DNA from: Akkermansia muciniphila
GTDB taxonomy: Bacteria > Verrucomicrobiota > Verrucomicrobiia > Verrucomicrobiales > DEV007
Length of the DNA stretch: 51,820 nt
Assembly (NCBI GenBank): GCA_945883495.1
Contig: CAMCXS010000042.1
Span: 1 to 51,820 of the forward strand
Reading direction: 5' to 3'
The notes beneath the pieces were generated by a model. It searched no databases, was not told where the DNA came from, and was given only the letters and a program-made list of their open reading frames with translations. Shown here piece after piece: positions 15,052 through 23,681 of this stretch. Both the position numbers and the translations under genes were made by a program. How positions within the stretch are numbered: position 1 is the first letter of the stretch; each line of letters opens with the position of its first letter.

Positions 15052-15801
15052 ATGCAAAGCCTTGAACACACATACGTCGATTGGAGTAACTACTCCAGGA
15101 GCTACGACGAAGTCATCCACTGTAATCCGGCCTACCGGGATCTCTTGGAGCAAGCTCGGCGGGAATGGAGATCCATCCCGACTGATTCGGTTACGCGAAT
15201 TCTCGATCTCGGCGCCGGCACCGGAAACTTTGGATTGCATGCGCTGGAAGATTTTCCTGAAGCCTCGCTCGACCTCGTCGATGCGGACCTGCGAATGCTC
15301 CATCAAGCTCGGCATAAAACCAGCCCAGGCCAGAAGGTGCGCCTCCTCGTCAACGGCGCCAAGGAGTATCTTGAAAAAGACGGCCCCAGCTACTCACTAA
15401 TTCTTTGCTTTCACTGCCTTTACACGCTTCCAGATCCGAAGGGCACACTGAAGGCTATGCGCCAGCGGCTAGCCCCGGGCGGCTCCGTCCTCCTCTGCGA
15501 TCTCGGCCGCGTCCTCGACGTCGGCAAGTGGCGTGGCATCATTTTCGGGGATCTCGTCCGGCAAAGGGGGCTACCTCAAGCCCTTCAGGTCCTGTGGCGA
15601 GCCAGGGATTTCACATCACAGAACCAAACAATCGCCCAGCTTCAGCGCAACGGCACGTTCTGGATTCATAGTCACGAGGAGTTCCTCAGTGCGGTAGAGG
15701 AAGCCGGGTTTGAAGTCCGCGAGCACCGGATCGTCTTTGAGGGCGATTCCGACCTAGTGTTGGCCACCAGCGCCGATGAGGTGACGGGACTGGTGAACTG
15801 A
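15052..15801 (+). CDS. class I SAM-dependent methyltransferase
   Basis: Protein of 249 residues with a Rossmann-type methyltransferase fold. Motif I is ILDLGAGTGNFG (50-61). The acidic end of strand 2 is LVDADLRML, motif IV-like SLILCFHCLYTLPDP follows, and LAPGGSVLLCDLG is the post-motif loop and strand 5. The C-terminal third (RARDFTSQNQTIAQLQ and beyond) probably forms the substrate lid. It lies directly behind the FeeM-like gene and most likely acts on that enzyme's product or a precursor. Small-molecule methylation is favoured; the acceptor atom cannot be read. Confidence 0.87.
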   Translation: MQSLEHTYVDWSNYSRSYDEVIHCNPAYRDLLEQARREWRSIPTDSVTRILDLGAGTGNFGLHALEDFPEASLDLVDADLRMLHQARHKTSPGQKVRLLVNGAKEYLEKDGPSYSLILCFHCLYTLPDPKGTLKAMRQRLAPGGSVLLCDLGRVLDVGKWRGIIFGDLVRQRGLPQALQVLWRARDFTSQNQTIAQLQRNGTFWIHSHEEFLSAVEEAGFEVREHRIVFEGDSDLVLATSADEVTGLVN

Positions 15802-15975
15802 GCGCTGCAAGGGGCGCGGTCAGTTCCAGGACGGGCCATTGCGCCCCGCCCCAGCCGTTACAAACTGCCGCGGCGGGGGACCCCACGCCATCCTCGTGAA
15901 CCGGGTTGCGTCGCGGGCTCTCCGATGCTTTGATGACCATCGTCGTCGCCCAACGCCAATCCTCCCCCCCGCACC

Positions 15976-16350
15976 ATGGAACCGAACGCCCCCGCTTTTC
16001 GCAATCCCGACTCTCTGCTGGAGTCCGGCAAAACCCAGGCGATGCGCGCCGCCGAGCAGTTGCGCAACGCGGCGGCTTCCACCGTCCAGCAATTCCGCAC
16101 CGTGGCGGAAGAGCGCGCGGACCAACTCCGCGCCGCCGCAGGGGAACAGACCGGCACGATGCGTGCCGCCGCCGAAGCACAAGCCGAGCAGCTCCGCGAT
16201 GCCGCCGAGGAACAATGGAGCCAGGCCCGCACCCATGTCCAAGATTGGCAGCAGGAGCTCGAAACCTATGTCCGGGCCAATCCAACCAAATCGATTTTGG
16301 CGACCTTTGGCCTCGGTCTCGTCCTTGGTCTCATGATGCGCCGTCGTTGA
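15976..16350 (+). CDS. YqjD/ElaB-like (DUF883) membrane-anchored protein
   Basis: Protein of 124 residues: a long Ala/Glu/Arg/Gln-rich amphipathic helix with repeated EQLRxAA units (for example AAEQLRNAAAS, ERADQLRAAAGEQ, AQAEQLRDAAEEQ) and one C-terminal transmembrane helix ending in LATFGLGLVLGLMMRRR. This is the DUF883 design. In E. coli these proteins anchor to the inner membrane and can bind ribosomes in stationary phase. It is followed by two small membrane genes, matching the yqjD-yqjE-yqjK order. Confidence 0.78.
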   Translation: MEPNAPAFRNPDSLLESGKTQAMRAAEQLRNAAASTVQQFRTVAEERADQLRAAAGEQTGTMRAAAEAQAEQLRDAAEEQWSQARTHVQDWQQELETYVRANPTKSILATFGLGLVLGLMMRRR

Positions 16351-16379
16351 TCGTGCGGCTTCCACCCTTTCTCCGATTG

Positions 16380-16790
16380 ATGGCTGGCCCCTTTGGCGAT
16401 GACGGCGTACCCGGAAAACAGATCGGGGTCACCACGCGCAATCTCATCGCCCACCTTCAGGCACGCACCCAGTTGCTGGCGCTGGAAACCCGGGAGGCTT
16501 ACCGGGAACTGTGCGGCCGGTCGCTGTTCGGGGCGATTGGAGCTCTCCTCATTTTGATCGGCTATCTGCTGACGCTGACCTGCGTCGTGCCGCTGTTAGC
16601 GGAGAGCCTCAAGGTCCGCTGGCAATTTGTCGGCCTCGTGTTGGCGGCCTTACACCTCATAGCCGGCCTCGTTGTGCTCTGGATCGCGCGTCGCCGCTTC
16701 TCGGCGGTCCTCTACGAATGCACTCTCTCCGAACTGGAAAAGGATCGCCAATGGCTCGCCCGGAACCAGCCCGCAACCCCTCGAAATTAG
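16380..16790 (+). CDS. YqjE / Phage_holin_3_6-like membrane protein
   Basis: Protein of 136 residues with a short soluble N-terminus (NLIAHLQARTQLLALETREA), two transmembrane helices (about 45-95: SLFGAIGALLILIGYLLTL and FVGLVLAALHLIAGLVVLWI) and a charged tail. This matches the YqjE family, annotated as phage-holin-like although no phage is near. It overlaps the start of the next gene by 40 bases. A GTG nine codons upstream is an alternative start. Confidence 0.75.
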   Translation: MAGPFGDDGVPGKQIGVTTRNLIAHLQARTQLLALETREAYRELCGRSLFGAIGALLILIGYLLTLTCVVPLLAESLKVRWQFVGLVLAALHLIAGLVVLWIARRRFSAVLYECTLSELEKDRQWLARNQPATPRN

Positions 16791-17152
16791 AGCTCGTCGC
16801 GACGCTCGACCGGACCCGCGCCTCCCTCTCCCGGGATCTCGGAGGCATGGGGCGCGCTTTGGACTTGGGGACGAGGTTTCGACGGTCCTACGCCTCCGGA
16901 TCGTGGCGCTGGCTAGCGAGTGCCCTGGTGCTGGGAGTGGTCGCCGGCCTTCGCTTCATGTCGCCCTCAGCGCCACCGTCATCGAAAACCGCTCCGGCCG
17001 CCAAGCCGTCTGGAAACGGGGGCGGAATGATGGCAAACCTCGCGGGCGTTTTGCTCCGGCAGGTGCTCACAAGTGCAGCTCAACCCGCTTTGAGCCGGAT
17101 TTTAGGGCAAGAGATCGACAAATGGCTCAGCGCAGTATTGCGAAAGCCCTGA
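16751..17152 (+). CDS. small membrane protein, YqjK/DUF3618-like
   Basis: Protein of 133 residues. The N-terminal part (KLELVATLDRTRASLSRDLG) resembles the short helical leader of YqjK/DUF3618 proteins. One transmembrane helix follows (ASGSWRWLASALVLGVVAGL), then a Pro/Ala/Ser linker and a helical tail. The start lies inside the yqjE-like gene, pointing to translational coupling. Family assignment is tentative; position in the three-gene set is the main support. Confidence 0.6.
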   Translation: MARPEPARNPSKLELVATLDRTRASLSRDLGGMGRALDLGTRFRRSYASGSWRWLASALVLGVVAGLRFMSPSAPPSSKTAPAAKPSGNGGGMMANLAGVLLRQVLTSAAQPALSRILGQEIDKWLSAVLRKP

Positions 17153-17209
17153 CTCTTTGCTTAGCTGGCGCCCTCCCATCCGACGACCCTTGTCTTTTCA
17201 CGGCCTGCC

Positions 17210-18295
17210 ATGTCCGAAACCATCGCTACCCTTCCCCACATCGACGATTACCTGAATCTGTCGGTTGAATACGACGCCTCCGACCTGCACCTCTGCGCGG
17301 GCACCCAGCCCTCGTGGCGCCGCTACGGATTGTTGCAACCGATTTGGGAAAACGCAGCCGTCCTCACGGCGGAAGACATGGAGCGCATCGTCAAGGGCTT
17401 CATCGATGAGCGGAACTTCCAACGATTCATGGAGCGGGGTGACGCCGACTTCGCCTACGCCACGGCCACCCACCGTTTCCGGGCCAGTGTGGTGCGCCAG
17501 CGCTTGGGATGGACGGTCTGCTGCCGGGTGATTAACACCAAAGTCCGCTCCATGGACGAGTTGGGACTCCCCACCATTCTCAAGCCTCTCTTGGAATACA
17601 GCAGCGGTCTGATCCTTGTCACGGGCGGGATCGGCTCCGGGAAATCGACCACCCTGGCGGCCATGATCAATGAGATCAACACCACCCGCGCCGATCACAT
17701 CATCACCTTGGAAGACCCAGTCGAATACGTCATCGAGTCCAAGGCGTGCCACGTGAATCAACGGGAGGTCCACCTGCACACCGGCTCCTTCGCCCGCGCA
17801 TTGCGAGCCGCGCTCCGGGAAGACCCGGACGTGATCATGGTCGGGGAAATGCGGGACCTCGAAACCATCTCCCTGGCCATCACCGCCTCGGAAACCGGTC
17901 ACTTGGTCATGGGCACCCTGCACACCAGCTCGGCTGCCCGGACGCTCGACCGGGTGCTCGATGTATTCCCGGTCGATCAGCGGGATCAGATCCGCCAGAT
18001 GGTCAGCGAATCACTCCGGGGCGTCATCTGTCAGCAGCTCGTCCCCCGTTGTGACAAGGAAGGGCGGGTGCTGGCCCAGGAAATTCTCGTGAACTCCCCC
18101 GCCGTGTCCGCCTCCATCCGGGACGGCAAGACGTTCATGATCCCGGGCATCATGCAAACCGGCCGGAACATGGGCATGCGCCTGATGGACGATGTCCTCT
18201 ACGAACATCTCACCGCCGGGCGAATCTCCCAAGAGCAGTGCCTCATGCGCGCCGTGGACCAAACCACCATGAAGCAAAAACTCGGACTCGTCTGA
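17210..18295 (+). CDS. PilT/PilU-type pilus retraction ATPase
   Basis: Hexameric ATPase of the type IV pilus machine, 361 residues. The N-terminal PAS-like domain begins near ASDLHLCAG. Walker A is GGIGSGKS (139-146), the Asp box is THRFRAS to LEDPVEY, Walker B is DPDVIMVGEMRD (205-216), and the His box is GHLVMGTLHT (230-239). The C-terminal AIRNLIRE element of PilT is changed to AVSASIRDGK, closer to PilU. It is followed after 33 bases by a second ATPase of the same family. No pilin or assembly genes are in view. Confidence 0.9.
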   Translation: MSETIATLPHIDDYLNLSVEYDASDLHLCAGTQPSWRRYGLLQPIWENAAVLTAEDMERIVKGFIDERNFQRFMERGDADFAYATATHRFRASVVRQRLGWTVCCRVINTKVRSMDELGLPTILKPLLEYSSGLILVTGGIGSGKSTTLAAMINEINTTRADHIITLEDPVEYVIESKACHVNQREVHLHTGSFARALRAALREDPDVIMVGEMRDLETISLAITASETGHLVMGTLHTSSAARTLDRVLDVFPVDQRDQIRQMVSESLRGVICQQLVPRCDKEGRVLAQEILVNSPAVSASIRDGKTFMIPGIMQTGRNMGMRLMDDVLYEHLTAGRISQEQCLMRAVDQTTMKQKLGLV

Positions 18296-18328
18296 TATTG
18301 GACAACCCTCTCCGCGTTACCTCACGTC

Positions 18329-19417
18329 ATGCCTATCATCGACCAGTATTTTGAAGTGCTCGTCCAAGGGAGCGGTTCCGACCTTCACCTATCCGAAGGT
18401 CAACCCCCGAAAGCGCGCATTCACGGCTCCATCGTCCCGATCGCCGATGGCGAGCTCTCCCACGAAGCCATCAAGCAAATCCTCGCCGAGATTTGCGATC
18501 CGAAAGCCTTCGAACGCTTCCTCGAAGCAGGCGACCTCGACTTCGCTTACGAAATGGACGTGAATTCCCGTTTCCGCTGCAACTATTTCAAGCAGCAGAA
18601 CGGTCTCGCCGCCGTCTTCCGGCTCATCCCGACCAAGATCGCCACTCTCGATCAACTCGGAATTCCCAAGGCCGTCGAAGGCTTTGCCCACATGCGGAGC
18701 GGCATCGTCCTGGTCACCGGTCCCACCGGCTCCGGGAAATCGACGACCCTGGCGGCCCTCATCGACTTCATCAACACGAGCTACAACCGGCACATCGTCA
18801 CCATCGAGGAGCCGATCGAGTTCGTGCACCGCAACAAACAGTCGATCCTTACCCAGCGTGAGGTGGGAATTCACTGTCCGACGTTCGCGGACGGCCTCCG
18901 CGCCTCGCTCCGGGAAGACGCGGACATCGTGCTCGTCGGGGAGATGCGGGACCTGGAAACAATCTCCCTGGCGCTGACGGCCGCCGAAACTGGCCAGCTG
19001 GTCTTCGGGACGCTGCACACCAATAACGCCCGGAAGACCGTTGACCGGATCATCGACGTCTTCCCATCCGACCAACAGGCACAGGTTCGCACCATGCTTT
19101 CCTCCTCGCTCCGCGGGGTAGTCGCTCAGCTGCTCATGAAACGGATCGACCAGCCTGGCCGGGTTGCGGTGAACGAAATTCTCATCTCCACCCCCGCAGT
19201 CGGCGCGGTGATCCGGGAAGGCTCGACCTACAAGCTGTATGACGTCATCACCGGCGGCAAAGCCCACGGCATGCAGTTCATGGACGACGCCATCATGGCT
19301 CAGCTCATGGCCGGTCGCGTCTCACCCGTGGAAGCCTACATGAAGGGAACCGATAAGGCTCGCTTCGTGAAGTTCCTTCCGCCGGAGCACGCCGCGCTGG
19401 CAAATTCGGGAGGTTGA
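18329..19417 (+). CDS. pilT: PilT-type pilus retraction ATPase
   Basis: Type IV pilus twitching ATPase of 362 residues. It has the N-terminal SDLHLSEGQPP, Walker A GPTGSGKS (131-138), LDFAYEMD and VTIEEPIEFVH as acidic boxes, Walker B ADIVLVGEMRD, and the His box GQLVFGTLHTNNA. The C-terminal conserved element reads AVGAVIREGS. It shares the whole domain plan with the gene before it, so the pair is a PilT/PilU-like duplication in one operon. Which of the two is the main retraction motor is uncertain; this one has the more canonical Walker A. Confidence 0.88.
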   Translation: MPIIDQYFEVLVQGSGSDLHLSEGQPPKARIHGSIVPIADGELSHEAIKQILAEICDPKAFERFLEAGDLDFAYEMDVNSRFRCNYFKQQNGLAAVFRLIPTKIATLDQLGIPKAVEGFAHMRSGIVLVTGPTGSGKSTTLAALIDFINTSYNRHIVTIEEPIEFVHRNKQSILTQREVGIHCPTFADGLRASLREDADIVLVGEMRDLETISLALTAAETGQLVFGTLHTNNARKTVDRIIDVFPSDQQAQVRTMLSSSLRGVVAQLLMKRIDQPGRVAVNEILISTPAVGAVIREGSTYKLYDVITGGKAHGMQFMDDAIMAQLMAGRVSPVEAYMKGTDKARFVKFLPPEHAALANSGG

Positions 19418-19521
19418 GCCGGTCAGATTGCAAGGAGGCATAGCGGCCGGGCTGAAACGGCTGGTTGGGGACAACCAGCCTTGCCCAAGGACATCTGGCT
19501 GTCGGGACAAACTCCCGAGCA

Positions 19522-19557
19522 CAAAAGAGCCCCCAAGTGCGGGGGGGCACTCGGGGG
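19522..19557 (-). terminator. intrinsic terminator of the ExbB/ExbD operon
   Basis: On the minus strand a GC-rich stem (CCCCCGAGTGC pairing with GCACTTGGGGG, one internal mismatch, C-rich loop) is followed by CTCTTTTG. It lies 21 bases past the stop of the last gene of the minus-strand motor operon. No T tract exists on the plus strand, so it does not serve the pilT genes. Confidence 0.8.
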
Positions 19558-19578
19558 CGGGAAAAGACAGAAACAATC

Positions 19579-21135
19579 TCAGTCCAGCGTTTTCTTGGGT
19601 GGCCCAATCCGGACCGCGTTGGGATTCGGCGGCGGACCTGGAGGCGCAGCCAGCTGGAATCTCTGTACCTCGAAGTTCGGAATTCTCACCGCGATCTCGA
19701 TTCCAGTCGGAGGCGCATTGTAAAACTCCCAAGTTGCCGGCACTCCCACTTCATCGGCCACTTTGCGGGCTTCAAGGTACGTAGCGAAGCCGTCTTTGGC
19801 TACTTGGAACACGGCAACGCCCTTGGGATTTGCCTTAATGGAGCGCATCGTGCTCAGGAATAGGGATCTGGAATCAGCGATCTGCTCGACCGTTTCACCA
19901 CCTTCGGGGCGGGGTCTCATGACGACCTGCACCGCAGTATCCCCGGGCTTGACGACGGGCTCCATTGAGAACGTTTTTGCAAAGAGCTGACTGCCCGTCG
20001 CCCGCTGCAACGCCTCCGCGATTCGGAAAGCGTCGTAAACTGTCTTACTCTCAGCGGCGCTCTTGAAGGGCTCGTTGTCGGCCAAGGTCTTCACGTAATC
20101 CACCACACCGCGTGGCGTGTTCTTCACATCCGCAGCTTGGTTCCCGTAGCGGAAAACTAGATCTTTCCCTTTTGTTTCCACCTTGATCGTCTTCTTGGCG
20201 GGATCAGTGGAGGAATCAAGCGCCACCCACTTGGTGACATCTCCCTTGGCAGCGGCTACCACGGCATTTGCCACATCTGGCATGGGCTTGTTGAGCCGGA
20301 CCGAAATTTTACCGATGTCCGCAAGGAATTTGGTGTTCACCTCAAGTTGATCGGCAGCTAGGGCTTTGTAGGCGAGAGCGACCTGGTCCATCTGGAACTT
20401 CTCTGCTAGTGGCGAAATGATCGGCCAAGCCTTCTGGGCCTCGGCCGCACTGCCCAGCGCCTTTTCCAGCATTGGCCGGAACGGATTGATATCGACGGTC
20501 TGATAGCGGAAGCTAGAGCGAGCCTTCTCTAGGCCCGCAACCAACGGCGGGACATAGTCATCCTGCTTGTAGAAGTAAATCTTTCCTCCAGTGACAATCA
20601 CCCGAGTCTCCACGGCCTCCGCCGGGTAATCACGAGGATTGGGGAGGCGCACATAGGTGGGCGGTTCCGGTTTGTAGATCGGCGTTTCGTCCAGCAGTGC
20701 CTTCAACCGCTCGATCTCAGCAAGCAGCTTGTCCAAAAGCTCTCGCTGCGCATCCCGAACCTTGGTGTTGGTATCGATCTGCTTCTGGACGTCGTTGGCA
20801 TCCATCAGTTTGATGCGTTGCTTCACGGCAGTGAGATCCACCGTCTCAATCTGTTTGCTCACCTCAACGATCTTCTTCTTCGCGTCCAGCTCCTGCAATT
20901 TGGCTTGGGCTGGATCGATCTGAATCGGAGTCACAGTGGCCAACTGTTGCTGCAATTCCTCCAACTGTGCCTGAGTCACGTCGGGCAGCTCAGAAAAGAT
21001 TTTCCGAGCCGCTGAAGCGATACTGATCCCAATGGTGACCAAAACAATGAGAAGCACTCCCACCACGTTGGTCATGGTATCCATGAGAGCAACGAAGGGA
21101 AGCTCCTGTTCCTCGGCGTGTCTTCTGTGTGCCAT
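19579..21135 (-). CDS. large ExbD/TolR-like membrane protein with coiled coil
   Basis: Protein of 518 residues. The N-terminus carries one transmembrane helix with an ExbD-type proton-binding aspartate, PFVALMDTMTNVVGVLLIVL (D19). A coiled coil follows (about 50-155, QAQLEELQQQLATV and later heptads), then a large periplasmic region without a recognised peptidoglycan-binding motif. Usual ExbD or TolR proteins have about 140 residues, so this is much enlarged. It is the third gene of the zinc-ribbon ExbB / ExbD-like / ExbD-like operon and would form the stator-rotor unit with the channel gene. Both ExbD-like proteins begin MA-[HK]-RRH and place the Asp at the same position. Periplasmic task unknown. 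Confidence 0.75.
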   Translation of the reverse strand: MAHRRHAEEQELPFVALMDTMTNVVGVLLIVLVTIGISIASAARKIFSELPDVTQAQLEELQQQLATVTPIQIDPAQAKLQELDAKKKIVEVSKQIETVDLTAVKQRIKLMDANDVQKQIDTNTKVRDAQRELLDKLLAEIERLKALLDETPIYKPEPPTYVRLPNPRDYPAEAVETRVIVTGGKIYFYKQDDYVPPLVAGLEKARSSFRYQTVDINPFRPMLEKALGSAAEAQKAWPIISPLAEKFQMDQVALAYKALAADQLEVNTKFLADIGKISVRLNKPMPDVANAVVAAAKGDVTKWVALDSSTDPAKKTIKVETKGKDLVFRYGNQAADVKNTPRGVVDYVKTLADNEPFKSAAESKTVYDAFRIAEALQRATGSQLFAKTFSMEPVVKPGDTAVQVVMRPRPEGGETVEQIADSRSLFLSTMRSIKANPKGVAVFQVAKDGFATYLEARKVADEVGVPATWEFYNAPPTGIEIAVRIPNFEVQRFQLAAPPGPPPNPNAVRIGPPKKTLD

Positions 21136-21169
21136 GGCAGTGTCTTACAAAATTTAGTTTGCCTTCAGT

Positions 21170-22054
21170 TTATGCGGCCGGCTTCGGCGCCGCGGCTGCC
21201 ACTGGCGGTTTTGGAATGCTGCCCCGGAACTTGGCAAAGAGCTCCAAGTCCAATTTGCCTCGCCCCGGGATCGGCAACTTGCCGACCCGGATCTTGTAAT
21301 CCGAGCTGGCCCGGCCAGCTCCGTTGTTGAAGGCGCCTTGGCCGTCATCACGAATGAGGAAGAGAATCAGGGAATTCGGGTCCTTGGCCACTTCTCGCAG
21401 AAAGTGGTTGTAGGCCACGTCCGCCACCACCACCTCAGCAGATGCCCCTAAGCGGTAGTCTTCTCCCCAAGCACCCAACACTTGGAGAGCGCCGCCGTTG
21501 CATTCCACGAAGTAGACTTTCACGTTGTCGCCCATGCCGGCTCCTGAAGGCTGAACCACGACTGGCGGGATTTTCTTGTCCGGCGGAATCTTTCGTTTGT
21601 CGATTTCCGCAACGAGCAATGCCTTTTCCTTGTTCTGTTCTTCCTGCTGCTTCTTCAATCCCTCGATTTCCACCATCAGGTCATCGAGCTGCTTTTGTAA
21701 CTTGAGAATCGCCAGTTGATACTGCTCCTTCGAGTTCTTGGCGTCATCGATCAAACGCCGCAGTTTGAGGTATTTGTCTGTCTTTTCCTGGAGATCCTTT
21801 TGCGCCTTCTGCAGCTCCGCAACCGCAAGAGAGGCTTCCGCCTCCTTCTTCTTGTGCTCCTCCAGCTGCTTCTTCGTCTTCACAAACTCCTGAGAACGCT
21901 GAATTTCCTCAGGAGACCGGCCCTGAGTCTTCTGCGTTTGGGCCACGGCCATGACGACGATGATCAGGACGAGCACCCCGATGAGGGAGCAAAGAATGTC
22001 CAAGAAGGGGACCACGAGGATCTCGTCCTTGGCGGAATGTCTACGCTTTGCCAT
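21170..22054 (-). CDS. ExbD/TolR-like membrane protein with long coiled coil
   Basis: Protein of 294 residues. A short basic N-terminus leads into VVPFLDILCSLIGVLVLIIV, an ExbD-type helix with the key Asp at D19. A coiled coil spans about 50-150 (rich in K, E, Q), and a small C-terminal globular domain follows (DNVKVYFVECNGGALQV ... LILFLIRDDGQGAFNNG), ending in a Pro/Ala tail. It sits between the channel gene and the larger ExbD-like gene. The C-terminal domain has no family that I recognise. Confidence 0.77.
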   Translation of the reverse strand: MAKRRHSAKDEILVVPFLDILCSLIGVLVLIIVVMAVAQTQKTQGRSPEEIQRSQEFVKTKKQLEEHKKKEAEASLAVAELQKAQKDLQEKTDKYLKLRRLIDDAKNSKEQYQLAILKLQKQLDDLMVEIEGLKKQQEEQNKEKALLVAEIDKRKIPPDKKIPPVVVQPSGAGMGDNVKVYFVECNGGALQVLGAWGEDYRLGASAEVVVADVAYNHFLREVAKDPNSLILFLIRDDGQGAFNNGAGRASSDYKIRVGKLPIPGRGKLDLELFAKFRGSIPKPPVAAAAPKPAA

Positions 22055-22112
22055 GGGATGACGAAAAGGTTGAGATGGAAACGGGGCAGCTACCTTGGCC
22101 GTTTCAGTTCAG

Positions 22113-23681
22113 TCAACGGCCAAACCAGCCCTTCTTCTTCACTTGCTGAATGACGACCTGTTTCTCACCCAGGTCGGCCAATACCTTGTTGAGCCCCTCC
22201 ACCGCGGAGGTCAGGGCTTTCACGTAGTCGCTAGTGGACTTCGCGCTTTCGGACAATGGCCCCGTCAAATCTTCCCGCATCTTGGACATGATGGTTCCGA
22301 ACTCGGACGACGCCTTCTGCTCAAGCTTGCCCGCGTGATCCGCCAGCCCCTGAGAAATCGACCGGGTGTATTCGTTCGCTGACCGGGCACTCTCGCTCAC
22401 CGCCGAAAGCAACTCCGAGCGCAAGCTCTTCATTGTATCGACGAACTCCTCGGCCACCCGCTTCTCGTGCGCCGCCGCCCGGGCTTCCATCTGAATTGAC
22501 TGCTGCTTGATTTGCCCGGTCACTGCGGTCAACTCGCCCAAGAACTCTCGTTGCACCTGCGTCAACGCATTCACCAGCATGTTCATCATGCCCGCCGGGT
22601 CGCCCCCGGCCAATCCGCCGCCATCGTTCAGGCGGGGAAGCAGCACCTCGTTGCAGAACGCATCGATCTCGTTCAAGCAGTCGTCCTCATCCTTCGACAT
22701 CGTGTTCAGCGGGAAGTTGAGGATCATAGCGAGCAACAGACCGAGCAGGGTGGCGTCGAACGCCGTCCCCAAACCGCCCGTCACCGCACCGAGAGAGTTC
22801 TTGACCGCCTCAATGTCCTCCATGTTGGACAAATCCATCCCGCCGATGGCATGGGACAGACCGATAACCGTTCCAATGAATCCCAAAATCGGAATCGCCC
22901 AGAAGAACGCCTTGATCAGGGTGTAACTCCCTCCGATCCGCATGCTGTCGATGTCTGATTGGCTCTCCAGCATGTGGGCGACGCTGTCGTTATTCTGCTT
23001 GACTTCAAACAGCTCCAAGGCCTTGCGGATACGGTTCACCATCATGCTGTCACGCAATGCGTGTGGAAGCTTGTAGAGGTGATCAATGAAGCTCCCCACG
23101 TTGTCGGCATTGATTTCCGCTCCCAGTTCCCAAGGCAGAACGTTGAGAAGGAGGGCCTGGCGCTGCCGGCGCAGCATTTGGCTCTTGAAGAAAAGGATGA
23201 CCATCGCCCAGGCAAACAAAAGGAAGTTCGCAAAGGAGACTTCCCAGTGCTTGAAGAACAGCGAGGCAATGAACTGAATCCCGTTGTAATCAGAATGCTC
23301 AACCTCCTTGGGCGGGTTGAAGGGAAAGAGGATCGCCCCCAACAGCACGGTGAGTGCCAGCCCAATCCCAAAGCACACAAAGCCGTTCGGGTTCGTCGGG
23401 TCTTTCTCTTCCCACCCCCCCCGCTCGAACTGCTCGCGGTCATAGCCGCCCTCGGCTGCTTCCTCCTGCGCGCCCGTTTCTTCTTCTCCGGCATCGGGAG
23501 CCGTCAGCCCCAGCGATGGAGAAGGAATCTTCGGCTTCGGAATCCCCTGCAAGCTCGTTTGACTGCTGACCGTTTCCGGGATTTGCAACTTGGTGTTGCA
23601 ACCCGGACACCGGACATACTTTCCGGCAAATTCCGGTTCAGCTTGCAGCTGCATCTGGCAGGAGGGACATTCAAACTTCAT
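22113..23681 (-). CDS. zinc-ribbon MotA/TolQ/ExbB-family proton channel protein
   Basis: Protein of 522 residues. It opens with a zinc ribbon (C5, C8, C25, C28: FECPSCQ ... VRCPGC), followed by a low-complexity acidic linker. Four membrane segments follow (about 101-120, 150-165, 258-279, 305-324). The last two hold the family core IPILGFIGTVIGLSHAIGG and GLGTAFDATLLGLLLAMI. A cytoplasmic coiled-coil tail of about 170 residues ends the protein. The channel would use the ion gradient together with the two ExbD-like proteins. The zinc ribbon at the N-terminus is unusual for ExbB and seems typical of PVC-group proteins. No flagellar, Tol-Pal or TonB gene is near. Confidence 0.85.
   Translation of the reverse strand: MKFECPSCQMQLQAEPEFAGKYVRCPGCNTKLQIPETVSSQTSLQGIPKPKIPSPSLGLTAPDAGEEETGAQEEAAEGGYDREQFERGGWEEKDPTNPNGFVCFGIGLALTVLLGAILFPFNPPKEVEHSDYNGIQFIASLFFKHWEVSFANFLLFAWAMVILFFKSQMLRRQRQALLLNVLPWELGAEINADNVGSFIDHLYKLPHALRDSMMVNRIRKALELFEVKQNNDSVAHMLESQSDIDSMRIGGSYTLIKAFFWAIPILGFIGTVIGLSHAIGGMDLSNMEDIEAVKNSLGAVTGGLGTAFDATLLGLLLAMILNFPLNTMSKDEDDCLNEIDAFCNEVLLPRLNDGGGLAGGDPAGMMNMLVNALTQVQREFLGELTAVTGQIKQQSIQMEARAAAHEKRVAEEFVDTMKSLRSELLSAVSESARSANEYTRSISQGLADHAGKLEQKASSEFGTIMSKMREDLTGPLSESAKSTSDYVKALTSAVEGLNKVLADLGEKQVVIQQVKKKGWFGR

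Noticed and set aside
16380-16790. Prophage holin
   Set aside because: It sits in a yqjD-yqjE-yqjK-like set with no phage structural, lysis or integrase gene around.
19579-23681. Zorya anti-phage system
   Set aside because: The channel and ExbD-like proteins resemble ZorA/ZorB only in general; no OmpA-type peptidoglycan-binding motif and no ZorC, ZorD or ZorE gene is present.
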